Assembly: GCF_017573545.1 (NCBI RefSeq)
Contig: NZ_JAGEOK010000028.1
Location: 1 to 64,000 of the forward strand
Length of the DNA stretch: 64,000 nucleotides
Source of the DNA: Actinomadura nitritigenes
Lineage (GTDB): Bacteria > Actinomycetota > Actinomycetes > Streptosporangiales > Streptosporangiaceae
Reading direction: 5' to 3'
Below are positions 43,383 through 52,388 of the stretch, in pieces. The notes beneath the pieces were generated by a model that did no database searches, had not been told where the DNA came from, and worked only from the letters and a program-made list of their open reading frames with translations. How positions within the stretch are numbered: the first letter of the stretch is position 1; each line of letters starts with the position of its first letter. Both the position numbers and the translations under genes were made by a program.

Positions 43383-44651
43383 TCAGCGCTGCTCAGCGGC
43401 GTCCCGGCCGGGCTCCGGAAGCGGGACGCGCAGCTCCACGCAGGTGCCCGCGCCGGGCGCCGCGTCCACCCGGACGGAACCGCCGACGTCCGCCACGCGC
43501 CCCTCGACCGAGCGGGACAGCCCGAGGCCCCGGGGCCGGGCGGCGGGGTCGAACCCGCGGCCCTGGTCGACGACGGTCACCACGACCGCGCCGTCCTCCA
43601 TGGCGGCCCCGAGCACGGCCCGGTCCGTCCCGGCATGCTTGATCACGTTGGTCAGGGCCTCGTGGCAGGCGCCGAGAAGCGCGCCCGCCACCGCGTCCGG
43701 CACGCCCGACAGGTCGCCCTGGGGAGGCGGCGGGAACCGCACCTCCACCCGCAGCCCGTCGCGGGCGCGGTCGCGCGCGAGCGCCTGCAGGCCCGACGCC
43801 AGGTCGGGGACGTCGCCGTCCGGCACGGCGCCGCCCCGCTCCACGAGCCAGCGCAGCCAGGCCGCCTCGGCCCGCACCTGGTCGCGCATCCAGGCATCGG
43901 CGACCCACGTCCCGCCGCCGAGGGTCTCCAGCGTCTGCAGGACGCGGTCGTGCAGCATCCGCGACTGCCGCTCCCGTTCCGCCTCGACGGCCCGCCGCCG
44001 CACCAGCTCCAGCGCCTCCGCGCGGGAGGCGTCCAGCTCCGCCGCCATCCGGCGCAGCTGCCGCGCGACGAACCACACGACGGGCGCGATGCCGAGATAG
44101 CTGGCGCCGTTCGGCACGGCGTTCCACAGCGGCTGCCCGCTGGACAGGTGGTCGGCGGCCCCGTAGACCAGCGCCAGCGCCGCGGCGCCCGCCGCGACCT
44201 GCCAGGCGCGCGGGAGCAGCAGGCCGAGGGCGCACGACCCGACGAGCGTGTACGGGTAGGCGAAGAACCCCCAGGTGTGGACGTCGGCGCCGGCGACCAG
44301 CGCCGCGTTGGCCGCGAGCGCGGCACAGCCCGCCGCCAGGTCCGCCCAGCCCGCCCGCGGATCGGGGCCGCCCCGCCGCAGCGCCCGACCGGCCAGCAGC
44401 ATCGACTCCGCGAACATCGCGGCCGCCAGCAGGACGGCCAAGCCGAACAGCTGCCCGCCGCCCGCTCCGGTGCCGAGCGCCACCGCGACGTTGAGCAGCG
44501 CCGCCAGCCGGGTGGCGAGCAGCGACCACGCCTCCATCCGCACCACCCGCGCCGCCGCCTCGCCGGGGCGCGCCGCTGCCTTCGCGGCGGGCACGGCCGC
44601 GGCGGCGCGACGCGCGGGCGCCGCGTCAGCCGGGCGGGCCGCCGCGTCCAC
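43383..44651 (-). CDS. NarL-type sensor histidine kinase
   Basis: 422 residues. Six or so membrane segments (about 45-185), then HisKA_3-like EAERERQSRMLHDRVLQTLETLGGG with the phospho-acceptor His, and HATPase with CHEALTNVIKHAGTDRAV, VVDQGRGFDP and GLGLSRSVEGRVADVGG. Its start overlaps the end of the response regulator by 26 bases. An Ala/Pro-rich N-terminus precedes the membrane part, and an internal ATG (MEAWSLLATR) may be the true start. Confidence 0.88.
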   Translation of the reverse strand: MDAAARPADAAPARRAAAAVPAAKAAARPGEAAARVVRMEAWSLLATRLAALLNVAVALGTGAGGGQLFGLAVLLAAAMFAESMLLAGRALRRGGPDPRAGWADLAAGCAALAANAALVAGADVHTWGFFAYPYTLVGSCALGLLLPRAWQVAAGAAALALVYGAADHLSSGQPLWNAVPNGASYLGIAPVVWFVARQLRRMAAELDASRAEALELVRRRAVEAERERQSRMLHDRVLQTLETLGGGTWVADAWMRDQVRAEAAWLRWLVERGGAVPDGDVPDLASGLQALARDRARDGLRVEVRFPPPPQGDLSGVPDAVAGALLGACHEALTNVIKHAGTDRAVLGAAMEDGAVVVTVVDQGRGFDPAARPRGLGLSRSVEGRVADVGGSVRVDAAPGAGTCVELRVPLPEPGRDAAEQR

Positions 44652-45267
44652 CGACGTCCCCTTCGGCGAGGTTGCGGGCGAACCAGGCCAGCTCCGCCTT
44701 GTTGCCCAGCCGGAGCCTGGCGCGGATCCGCTTCACGTAGGTGTCGACCGTGGACGGCGCGACGCCCATCCGCCGCGCGGCCTGCGCGTGCGTCATGCCG
44801 CGGGCGATCCAGTCGAGCGCCTCCCGCTCGCGGGCCGTCAGCGCCGTCCCGGCGCCGCCCGGCCTGCTCCGCTCCGCCGCCCCGACGATCGCGGCGAGCT
44901 GCGGCGACAGGTGGAACCCGCCGGCCGCCACCTCGCGGACCGCCGCCCGCAGCGCGTCCTCCTCCATGTCCTTGGTGGCGTAGCCGGCCGCGCCCGCCGC
45001 CACGCAGGCCAGCACGTCCGCCGGGCGGCTCGCCGCCGACACCACCAGCACCCGCGTGACCCGGCTCAGCTCCCGGACCGCCGCGACGGACGGGCGGTCC
45101 CCGTCCAGGTACAGGTCGCACAGCACCACGTCGCAGCCGGCGGGGTCGGGCAGCGCGGCGGGCGCCGCGACCGAGGCGACGACCCGCATCCCCCCGTCCT
45201 CGGCGACGATCGCCGCCAGGCCCCGCCGGGCCACCGGATGGTCATCGACGATCGCCAGCCGCAGCAC
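44626..45267 (-). CDS. NarL-type response regulator
   Basis: 213 residues. Receiver with LAIVDDHPVARRGL, phospho-acceptor Asp in VVLCDLYLDGD; the position of the conserved Lys is YATKDMEEDAL. LuxR HTH near 145-200 (LTAREREALDWIARGMTHAQAARRMGVAPSTVDTYVKRIRARLRL). First gene of the operon with the kinase. Divergent from the type III PKS across 129 bp, which makes that gene a possible target. Confidence 0.92.
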   Translation of the reverse strand: MLRLAIVDDHPVARRGLAAIVAEDGGMRVVASVAAPAALPDPAGCDVVLCDLYLDGDRPSVAAVRELSRVTRVLVVSAASRPADVLACVAAGAAGYATKDMEEDALRAAVREVAAGGFHLSPQLAAIVGAAERSRPGGAGTALTAREREALDWIARGMTHAQAARRMGVAPSTVDTYVKRIRARLRLGNKAELAWFARNLAEGDVGGRGGPPG

Positions 45268-45396
45268 GGCCCCATTGTCGCGGTGACGATCACCCGGCGG
45301 AAGCGGTCCGGCGCGGCGCCGGAGTCACCTCGCCGCCGTCTGACCGGCATCGACGCCGTCAAGGTGGGCATGGGAGGCGGGAGAGCTGGAGGTGTC

Positions 45397-46464
45397 ATGC
45401 GTCTGCTGACGGTACGGACCGTTCTTCCGGAACATCGCTATGACCAGCGCCAGATCACCGAGGCCGTCGCCGGGACGGTGCGGACCGACCAGCGGCTCCT
45501 CGAGCGGCTCCACTCCGCGACGCAGGTGAGCGGCCGCAACCTCGCGCTGCCGATCGAGGACTACGACCGGCTCACCGACTTCACCGCCGCCAACGACACC
45601 TACATCGCCACCGCGCTGGAGCTGGCCGAACGCGCCGTGCGGAAGGCCCTGGACGGCGCCGGCCTCGCTCCCGGGGACGTCGACCACCTGGTGTTCTGCT
45701 CGTCGACCGGGGTGGCGACCCCGTCGCTGGACGCCGCGCTGGCGCAGCGGGTGGGGCTGCGCGAGGACATCAGGCGGCTGCCGGTGTTCGGGCTGGGGTG
45801 CGCGGCCGGCGCGGCCGGGCTGTCCCGTATCCACGACTACCTGCGCGCCTGGCCCGAGCAGGTCGCGGTGCTGGTCTGCGTCGAGCTGTGCTCCCTGACG
45901 GTCCAGCGCGACGACGCGTCGGTGGCGAACCTGGTGGGCAGCGGCCTGTTCGGCGACGGCGCCGCGGCCGTGGTCGCGGCCGGCGACCGGCGGCGGGCCC
46001 GCGTGCGGCGGCCGGACGGCCCGGGCCGGGGCCCGCGCGTCGTCGCGACCGCCAGCCGCCTCTACCCGGGCACGTCCCGGCTGATGGGCTGGAACGTCGG
46101 CGAGCACGGCTTCCGCATCGTGCTGGCCGCCGACCTCGTCGACCACGTGAAGGCCACCCTGGCCGACGACGTCGCCGCGTTCCTCCAGGGGCACGGCCTG
46201 TCGCCCGGCGAGATCGCCTCGTGGGTCTGCCATCCGGGCGGCCCCAAGGTGATCGAGACGATCGCCGAGGCGTTCGGGCTCGACTCCGGCGAGCTGGACC
46301 TGACCTGGGAGTCGCTGCGCAAGGCCGGGAACCTGTCGTCGGTGTCGGTGCTCAACGTGCTGGAGGAGACGATCGCGCGGCGGCCGCGCCCGCCCGGCGC
46401 GCCCGGCCTGCTCATGGCGCTCGGCCCGGGGTTCTCCGCCGAGATGGCGCTGCTGCGGTGGTGA
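45397..46464 (+). CDS. Type III polyketide synthase (chalcone/stilbene synthase superfamily)
   Basis: 355 residues, normal length. The thiolase-fold catalytic triad is intact: Cys135 (FGLGCAAGAAGL), His279 (WVCHPGGPKVIE) and Asn312 (KAGNLSSVS). The C-terminal GPGFSAEMALLRW is the usual family end. Next to an ICMT-type methyltransferase it recalls BpsA/BpsB of Bacillus and SrsA/SrsB of Streptomyces, which make alkylpyrones or phenolic lipids from long-chain acyl-CoA and malonyl-CoA, so a lipid product is inferred. The ATG at 45397 follows GGAGG. Confidence 0.92.
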   Translation: MRLLTVRTVLPEHRYDQRQITEAVAGTVRTDQRLLERLHSATQVSGRNLALPIEDYDRLTDFTAANDTYIATALELAERAVRKALDGAGLAPGDVDHLVFCSSTGVATPSLDAALAQRVGLREDIRRLPVFGLGCAAGAAGLSRIHDYLRAWPEQVAVLVCVELCSLTVQRDDASVANLVGSGLFGDGAAAVVAAGDRRRARVRRPDGPGRGPRVVATASRLYPGTSRLMGWNVGEHGFRIVLAADLVDHVKATLADDVAAFLQGHGLSPGEIASWVCHPGGPKVIETIAEAFGLDSGELDLTWESLRKAGNLSSVSVLNVLEETIARRPRPPGAPGLLMALGPGFSAEMALLRW

Positions 46465-46468
46465 CCCT

Positions 46469-47005
46469 CTGATCGCCTACACGCTGCTGATCCTGCTCGT
46501 CGCCGCCGAGCGGCTCGCCGAGGTCGCCCTGTCGCGGCGCCACCTCGCGTGGGCCAGGCGGCGCGGCGGCGTCGAGTACGGGCGGCGGCACTACCCGGGG
46601 TTCGTCGCCGTCCAGGCCGTCCTGCTAACGGGGGCGCCGCTGGAGGTCTGGCTGCTGCACCGGCCGTTCGTCCCGGCGCTCGGATGGCCGATGCTGACCG
46701 TCGCCGTCCTCGCCCAGGCGCTGCGCTGGTGGTGCATCGCGTCCCTGCGCGAGCAGTGGAACACCCGGGTCGTCACCGTCCCGGGGCTCCCGCTCGTCGA
46801 CCGCGGCCCGTACCGCCTCCTGCGCCATCCGAACTACGTCGCCGTGGTCGCGGAGGGCGTCGCGCTGCCGCTCGTCCACACCGCGTGGCTCACGGCGTCG
46901 GTCTTCACCGTCGCGAACCTCGGGATGCTCGCTGTGCGGCTCCGCGTCGAGAACGCGGCGCTCCGGCAGGCACCGCCCGCGGAGGCGGCGCAGAGCGCGC
47001 GCTGA
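46469..47005 (+). CDS. ICMT-family methyltransferase, partner of type III PKS
   Basis: About 178 residues with four or so membrane segments. Landmarks: LIAYTLLILLVAAERLAEVALSRR at the N-terminus and the isoprenylcysteine carboxyl methyltransferase signature GPYRLLRHPNYVAVVAEGVALPL near 115-137. BpsB/SrsB-type enzymes O-methylate alkylpyrones or alkylresorcinols. The frame has no ATG, GTG or TTG before the first membrane segment; the next ATG (46691) would remove half the protein. A CTG at 46469, five bases after the PKS stop, is the best available start. A sequence error is the alternative. Confidence 0.78.
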   Translation: MIAYTLLILLVAAERLAEVALSRRHLAWARRRGGVEYGRRHYPGFVAVQAVLLTGAPLEVWLLHRPFVPALGWPMLTVAVLAQALRWWCIASLREQWNTRVVTVPGLPLVDRGPYRLLRHPNYVAVVAEGVALPLVHTAWLTASVFTVANLGMLAVRLRVENAALRQAPPAEAAQSAR

Positions 47006-47103
47006 CGACTCCACTGCGTTCACCACCTGTTTACTGAGCGTGGTCGCGGGTACCCGCCGATCGTCGATGGCAAGGTCGAACTGCGCGGGCGGGAGGGCTG
47101 GCA

Positions 47104-50100
47104 GTGGCGTTTCCTGGAGCGTCCCTGGCCAGGGCGGCGCTGCACGTGCCGGCGGCCGCCGCGGACGCGGCGTCGAGCCTGGCCGCCAAGGGCGCGGAAC
47201 TGGGCGCGCGGACCACCGCCACCGGCGTGCGGACGGGTGTGCGCCACACGTCCCACGTCCTCGGGGCCTTCGCGTCCCTGGCCTCGGGCGGGCGCAGGCG
47301 GCTGGTCTGGGCGCACGGCGGCCGGGCCCACATACAGACGAACGGGCTGGGAGGCGGCGGGGAGCGCCATCGCCGGTACGTGCGGGCGCTGACGGAGGCG
47401 CTGCGCGGCCTCGAAGGCGTGGACTGGGCGGAGGTCAACGCGGTCACCGGCCGCGTCATGGTGACCTACGCGGAAGGCTCGGTGGACCCCGACGACCTCG
47501 TCGCGACCATAGAGGACGTCGAAGAGGCGCACGAAGCGGCCGAGTTCGACCACAGCGCGCACGCGATGCCGCCCGACGACGACGCGGCCTGGGCGGCCGC
47601 CACGTCCGCGCTCGTCGCCGACTGCGCCGGGGCCGTCGGCGCCGTCGCCGGACGGCTGCTGAGGCTCCCGCCGATGCCGAGCCCCGTGCGGGCCGCGGTG
47701 TCCGTCGCGGACGCGCTGCCGCATATCCGGTCGGTGCTGGAGCAGCGGCTCGGCCGACTCCGCGCCGACGCGCTGCTCGGCACCGCCAACGCCGTCGTCC
47801 AGGGCGCCGGTCAGGGCCTCGCCCCGCTGGCCGCCGACGCCGCGCACCGCGCCTTCCAGCTCTACGAGATCGCGGCGCGCCGCGACGCGTTGCGGCGCCG
47901 CGAACCTGACCTCGCGGTCGCCGGGGAGCTGCCGCACGCCGGCGCCGGCCGCGCCGAGCGGCCCTGCCCGCTGCCGGACGGCCCGGTCGAGAGAGCCGGG
48001 AAGCGGACGGCGCTCGGGCACCTGCTCGGCGGCGCCGGGGTCCTCGCGGGCACGCGGGACGCGTCCGCCGCCGCCGACCTGCTGCTGGCGACCGTCCCGA
48101 AGGCGGCGCGGCACGGCCGGGAGGCGTTCGCCGCGGTGCTGGGGCACGACCTCGCGGCCCGCGGCACGGTCGTGCTCGATCCCACCGCGCTGCGCCGACT
48201 CGACCGGGTCGGCGCCGTCGTCATCGACTCGGGAGTGCTGTGCGACGGGGAGCTGCGGCTGCTGTCGGCCGTCGCCCTCACCGACCGCATGGACGACGCG
48301 GACGTCTGGCGCGCCGCCGGCACGGTCCTGGCCGGCTGCGACCCGGACGACCTGGAGGGGACGGGCCCCTGGCCCGCGGACGGCCGCGGGGACGCGTGGC
48401 GCCTCGCGCGGGCGGCGGACGCCCCGTCCGGCGCCCCCGCCGACCCGCAGGGCGTCACCCTCGACCTGCTGGACGGGCGGGGCCGGCGCTGCGGCCGGGT
48501 GCGGGTGGGCTCCTCGCTCGACCCCCTGGCGGAGGCGCTGCTGTCGGCGGCGCACGAGGCGGCCGACGTGGTCGTCCTGACCGAGCACGCCAGCATCCAG
48601 GAGCTGGTCGCCTGGGGCGACGACTCCCCCGTCGACGTGGGCGGCCTGGCGGACTCCGTGCGCTCCCTGCAGCGCGACGGCCACGTCGTGCTGGCGATCT
48701 CCAGCGGGCAGGACGAGGCGCTGGACGCCGCCGACGTCGGCGTGAGCGTGCTGCGCGGCCGCGGGCTCACCGACTGGCGCGCGGACCTGGTGACCGGGCC
48801 CGGGCTCGCCGGCGCGTGGCGGCTGCTGACCGCCGTCCGGCCCGCCCGGCGCGCCAGCGACCGGGCCGCGGAGCTGTCGCTGAGCGCGTCGGCGCTCGGC
48901 GCGCTCCTCATCGCGGGACGCCGGCCCCGGCGGCGCGCCGGCGGGTCGCTGCTGCGCCGGGCCGCCGCGTCCTGGTCGGACCTGCCGCCGGTGCACGCGG
49001 CGTCCCTGATGGCGATGCTCGCCAACGGGCTGAGCGCGCGGCGGCTGGAGCACCGGCCGCTGCCGCCGCCGGTCGTCCGGGACGCCTGGCACGCCCTCAC
49101 CGCCGAGGAGGCCGCCCGGCGGCTCGCCCGCGCCGCCGGCCGCCCCGGCGAGGACCGGGAGCCGCGGACGGCCGGCCCGCTGGCGCAGCGGACCGCCATA
49201 CGGCCGCTGAAGGCCGTCCTGCGGCTCGCCGCCGCGGTGCGGCAGGAGCTCGACGACCCGCTGACCCCGGTGCTCGCGCTCGGCGCCGCCGCGTCCGCCG
49301 TGGTCGGCTCCAGCGTGGACGCGCTGCTGGTCAGCAGCGTCATGGCGGGCAACGCGCTGATCGGCGGCGCGCAGCGGATGCGCGCGGAGAAGGCGCTCGG
49401 CGAGCTGATGCTCGGCCAGCAGACCCGCGCCCGCCGGGTCCGGGCCGGCGCCGAGCCGGACCGGACGGCCGCCGACCCGTTCGCGCACCTGCGGACCGCC
49501 GCCGTCGAGCAGATCACGGCCGGCCGGCTGCGCGTCGGCGACGTGATCCAGCTCCGCTCGGAGGACCTCGTCCCGGCGGACGCCCGGCTGCTGTGGGCCG
49601 AGTCCCTGGAGGTGGACGAGGCCACGCTCACCGGCGAGTCCGTGCCCGTCGACAAGAACGTCGAGCCGTCGCCCGGCGCCGACCCCGCCGACCGGCACTG
49701 CATGCTGTACGAGGGCACCACGGTCGTCGCGGGCAGCGCGGTCGCCCTGGTCGTCGCCACCGCCGAGGCCACCGAGAGCGGGCGCGCCGCCGCGCTCGCC
49801 GGGACGGCCGACGCCTCGTCCAGCATGCAGGCGCGGCTGGCGGAGCTGACCCACCAGGCGCTGCCCGCCACCCTGCTCGGCGGCGCGGCGGTCACCGTGC
49901 TCGGCATGCTGCGCGGCCTGCCGCTGCGGCGCGCGCTCGGCTCCGGCGTCGCGGTCGCGGTCGCGGCCGTGCCCGAGGGGCTGCCGCTGGTCGCGACCCT
50001 CTCGCAGCTCGCGGCGGCCCGGCGGCTGTCGCGGCTCGGCGTGCTGGTCCGCTCGACGCGGGCGCTCGAAGCGCTCGGCCGCGTCGACATCCTGTGCTTC

Positions 50101-51717
50101 GACAAGACCGGCACGCTCACCGAGGGGCGGCTCCGGCTCGTCCGCGCGACGGGCCCGTCCCGCCCGCACCCGCTCACCGGCGAGGGCGAGCGGCGCGTCC
50201 TGCGCGTCGCGGCGCGCGCCTGCCCGCCGCCGGGGAGCCGGCAGGTCCCGCACGCCACCGACCGGGCCGTCCTGGACCGGGTCGGCGAGCTGCCGCCCGA
50301 CACCCGCTGGTCCCTCGCGGAGGAGCTGCCGTTCGAGACCACCCGCGGCTTCTCGGCGTCGCTCGGCCACGACGGCTACCGGACGGTCCTCGCGGTCAAG
50401 GGCGCGCCCGAGGTGCTGCTGGCCCGCTGCACCCGCGTCCACACCTCCGCCAACCGCGACGAGCCGCTCACCGCGTCCCGGCGCCGCGCCGCCGCCGGGA
50501 CCGTGCGGCGGCTCGCGGGGCAGGGGCTGCGCGTGCTCGCCATCGCCGAGCGGCCCGTCGCCGAGCCGGGGGCGGTGCGCGGCCGGATCGCCGACCACGT
50601 CGAGGACCTCGCGCTGCTCGGCTTCATCGGCATCGCCGACACCCCGCGCCCCACCGCGCAGGAGGCCGTGCGGCGGCTCGGCGCCGCGGGCGTCCGGACC
50701 ACCATGATCACCGGCGACCATCCGGACACCGCCGCGGCCGTCGCCGCCGAGCTCGGCATCCCCGACGCGGACCGGGTCCTCACCGGCGCGGAGCTCGACG
50801 CGATGCCCGCCGCCGACCGGATCGCGGCCGTCCAGCGGGCCGCGGTGTTCGCCCGCGTGTCCCCCGCGCAGAAGGTCCGGATCGTCAAGGACCTGCGGCG
50901 GGCCGGCCGGGTCGTCGCGATGACCGGCGACGGCGCCAACGACGCCGCCGCCATCCGCCGCGCCGACGTCGGCATCGCGGTCGTCGGCCGCGGCTCCGGC
51001 GCCGCCCGCATCGCCGCCGACCTCGTCCTCACCGCCCCCGACACCGCGCTCATCCTCGACGCGCTGCGCGAGGGCCGCGCGCTGTGGAACAGCGTCCGCG
51101 ACGCCGTCGCGATCCTCGTCGGCGGCAACGCCGGCGAGGTCTCCTTCACCGTCCTCGGCACCGCGCTCAGCGGGGACGCGCCGCTCAGCACCCGGCAGCT
51201 GCTCGTGGTGAACATGCTCACCGACATGCTCCCGGCGCTCGCCGTCGCGATCACGCCGGCCGACCCCGGCGGGGACGCGGCGGCGACGCTCGGCGGCGAA
51301 CCGGTCGGCGGCTTCACCGGCCAGGAGATGCGGCGGGCGCTCGCCGTCCGCGGCACCGCGACCGCCGCGGCGGCCCTGGTGTCCTGGCAGCTCGGGCGGC
51401 TGACCCGGCTCGTCCCGGGGGGCCGCCGCCGGGCCTCGACGATGGCGCTCGCCGCGCTGGTCGGCGCGCAGCTCGGGCAGACGCTGATCTCCCGCTGGCG
51501 CAGCCCGCTCGTCATGGCGACCTGCGCCGTCTCGGCCGCCGCGCTGGTCGGGGTGATCGAGACGCCGGGCGTCAGCCGGTTCTTCGGCTGCACGCCGCTC
51601 GGGCCGGGCGCCTGGGCGATCGTCACGGCGTCGGCGGTGGCGGCGACGCTGGCCGCGGCCCTGGCGCCGCGCCTACTGCCGTCCCCCGCCCCCGAGCCGG
51701 CCCCCGAGCCGGCCTGA
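47104..51717 (+). CDS. CtpH/CtpI-like long P-type ATPase
   Basis: 1537 residues, the length of mycobacterial CtpH. N-terminal HMA-like fold (about 85-150) lacks the CxxC metal pair. The C-terminal catalytic half is complete: TGES at 843-846, AVPEGLPL near 955-962, phosphorylation motif DKTGT from D1000, TGDGAND at 1274-1280, and several membrane segments after. The middle contains a second, degenerate P-domain-like region: VVIDSGVLCDGELRL (D375) aligns with the DKTGT region and ISSGQDEALDAADVGVSV (532 on) with TGDGAND. The transported ion is unknown. The GTG at 47104 follows GGGAGGG. Confidence 0.92.
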   Translation: MAFPGASLARAALHVPAAAADAASSLAAKGAELGARTTATGVRTGVRHTSHVLGAFASLASGGRRRLVWAHGGRAHIQTNGLGGGGERHRRYVRALTEALRGLEGVDWAEVNAVTGRVMVTYAEGSVDPDDLVATIEDVEEAHEAAEFDHSAHAMPPDDDAAWAAATSALVADCAGAVGAVAGRLLRLPPMPSPVRAAVSVADALPHIRSVLEQRLGRLRADALLGTANAVVQGAGQGLAPLAADAAHRAFQLYEIAARRDALRRREPDLAVAGELPHAGAGRAERPCPLPDGPVERAGKRTALGHLLGGAGVLAGTRDASAAADLLLATVPKAARHGREAFAAVLGHDLAARGTVVLDPTALRRLDRVGAVVIDSGVLCDGELRLLSAVALTDRMDDADVWRAAGTVLAGCDPDDLEGTGPWPADGRGDAWRLARAADAPSGAPADPQGVTLDLLDGRGRRCGRVRVGSSLDPLAEALLSAAHEAADVVVLTEHASIQELVAWGDDSPVDVGGLADSVRSLQRDGHVVLAISSGQDEALDAADVGVSVLRGRGLTDWRADLVTGPGLAGAWRLLTAVRPARRASDRAAELSLSASALGALLIAGRRPRRRAGGSLLRRAAASWSDLPPVHAASLMAMLANGLSARRLEHRPLPPPVVRDAWHALTAEEAARRLARAAGRPGEDREPRTAGPLAQRTAIRPLKAVLRLAAAVRQELDDPLTPVLALGAAASAVVGSSVDALLVSSVMAGNALIGGAQRMRAEKALGELMLGQQTRARRVRAGAEPDRTAADPFAHLRTAAVEQITAGRLRVGDVIQLRSEDLVPADARLLWAESLEVDEATLTGESVPVDKNVEPSPGADPADRHCMLYEGTTVVAGSAVALVVATAEATESGRAAALAGTADASSSMQARLAELTHQALPATLLGGAAVTVLGMLRGLPLRRALGSGVAVAVAAVPEGLPLVATLSQLAAARRLSRLGVLVRSTRALEALGRVDILCFDKTGTLTEGRLRLVRATGPSRPHPLTGEGERRVLRVAARACPPPGSRQVPHATDRAVLDRVGELPPDTRWSLAEELPFETTRGFSASLGHDGYRTVLAVKGAPEVLLARCTRVHTSANRDEPLTASRRRAAAGTVRRLAGQGLRVLAIAERPVAEPGAVRGRIADHVEDLALLGFIGIADTPRPTAQEAVRRLGAAGVRTTMITGDHPDTAAAVAAELGIPDADRVLTGAELDAMPAADRIAAVQRAAVFARVSPAQKVRIVKDLRRAGRVVAMTGDGANDAAAIRRADVGIAVVGRGSGAARIAADLVLTAPDTALILDALREGRALWNSVRDAVAILVGGNAGEVSFTVLGTALSGDAPLSTRQLLVVNMLTDMLPALAVAITPADPGGDAAATLGGEPVGGFTGQEMRRALAVRGTATAAAALVSWQLGRLTRLVPGGRRRASTMALAALVGAQLGQTLISRWRSPLVMATCAVSAAALVGVIETPGVSRFFGCTPLGPGAWAIVTASAVAATLAAALAPRLLPSPAPEPAPEPA

Positions 51718-51735
51718 GGACGGCCGCGCCGCCGG

Positions 51736-52293
51736 TCAGCCCATGCTCTTGGCGCCGTCCATGGCCTCGCGGATGATGTCGGCGTGCCCCGCGTGCTGGA
51801 GCGTCTCGGCGGCGATGTGCATCAGCACCAGGCGGGCCGACCAGTGCGCGTCGGCCTGGAACCACGGCGCCTTCGGCAGCGGCTGCGTGGCGTCCAGGTC
51901 GGGCAGCGAGACGACCAGCTCGTCGGTCCGGCGCGCGACCTCCTCGTAGTCCGCGAGGACGCCGGCCAGGGTCTCGCCGGGCAGCATCCGGAACTCGTCG
52001 GCGCGGCGCTGGAAGTCCGCCTCCGTCATAGCCGTGAAGTCGGGCATCGCGGACGGCCCCTCCAGGATGAAGTCCACCCAGCCCCTCTCGCACGAGGTGA
52101 CGTGCTTGATCAGGCCGCCCAGGCACAGCTCGCTCGCGGTCGTCCGCAGCCCGGCCTGCTCGTCGGTGAGGTCGCGGGCGGGGAACCGCAGGAAGTGCCT
52201 GGCCTTGGCCAGCAGCGCCAGCAGGTCGGCGCGCTCGCCGGTCACCGCCGGAGCGTCCTCGCGCGTTCCGCCGACGATCGCGTGCTCGGTCAT
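51736..52293 (-). CDS. DinB-family protein (mycothiol S-transferase-like)
   Basis: 185 residues. The four-helix DinB/DUF664 fold is indicated by LCLGGLIKHVTSCERGWVDFIL near 75-96 and the C-terminal SARLVLMHIAAETLQHAGHADIIREAMDG, which supply the usual three metal-binding histidines (in GGLIKH, LMHIAAETLQHAGH). Many actinobacterial members are thiol-dependent transferases or are uncharacterised. It is divergent from a WYL-type regulator across 95 bp, a common pairing. Confidence 0.88.
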   Translation of the reverse strand: MTEHAIVGGTREDAPAVTGERADLLALLAKARHFLRFPARDLTDEQAGLRTTASELCLGGLIKHVTSCERGWVDFILEGPSAMPDFTAMTEADFQRRADEFRMLPGETLAGVLADYEEVARRTDELVVSLPDLDATQPLPKAPWFQADAHWSARLVLMHIAAETLQHAGHADIIREAMDGAKSMG

Positions 52294-52334
52294 GGTCCGT
52301 ACCTCCGGTTCGTCTTTCCCCTGGACGATGACCA

Positions 52335-52351
52335 CGCTACGGGCGATAGCG
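52335..52351. promoter_or_regulatory. Palindrome in DinB/WYL divergent spacer
   Basis: CGCTA (52335-52339), seven bases, TAGCG (52347-52351) lies midway between the two divergent starts, a position expected for the WYL regulator's operator. The arms are short, so confidence is limited. Confidence 0.4.
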
Positions 52352-52388
52352 GCCACTTTCTGACCTGAATTGCGGGAGACTCGGAACC

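Noticed and set aside
46549..47037. Arg/Pro-rich frame overlapping the ICMT gene as an alternative gene
   Set aside because: The ICMT frame has membrane segments and the GPYRLLRHPNY signature; the other frame has neither.
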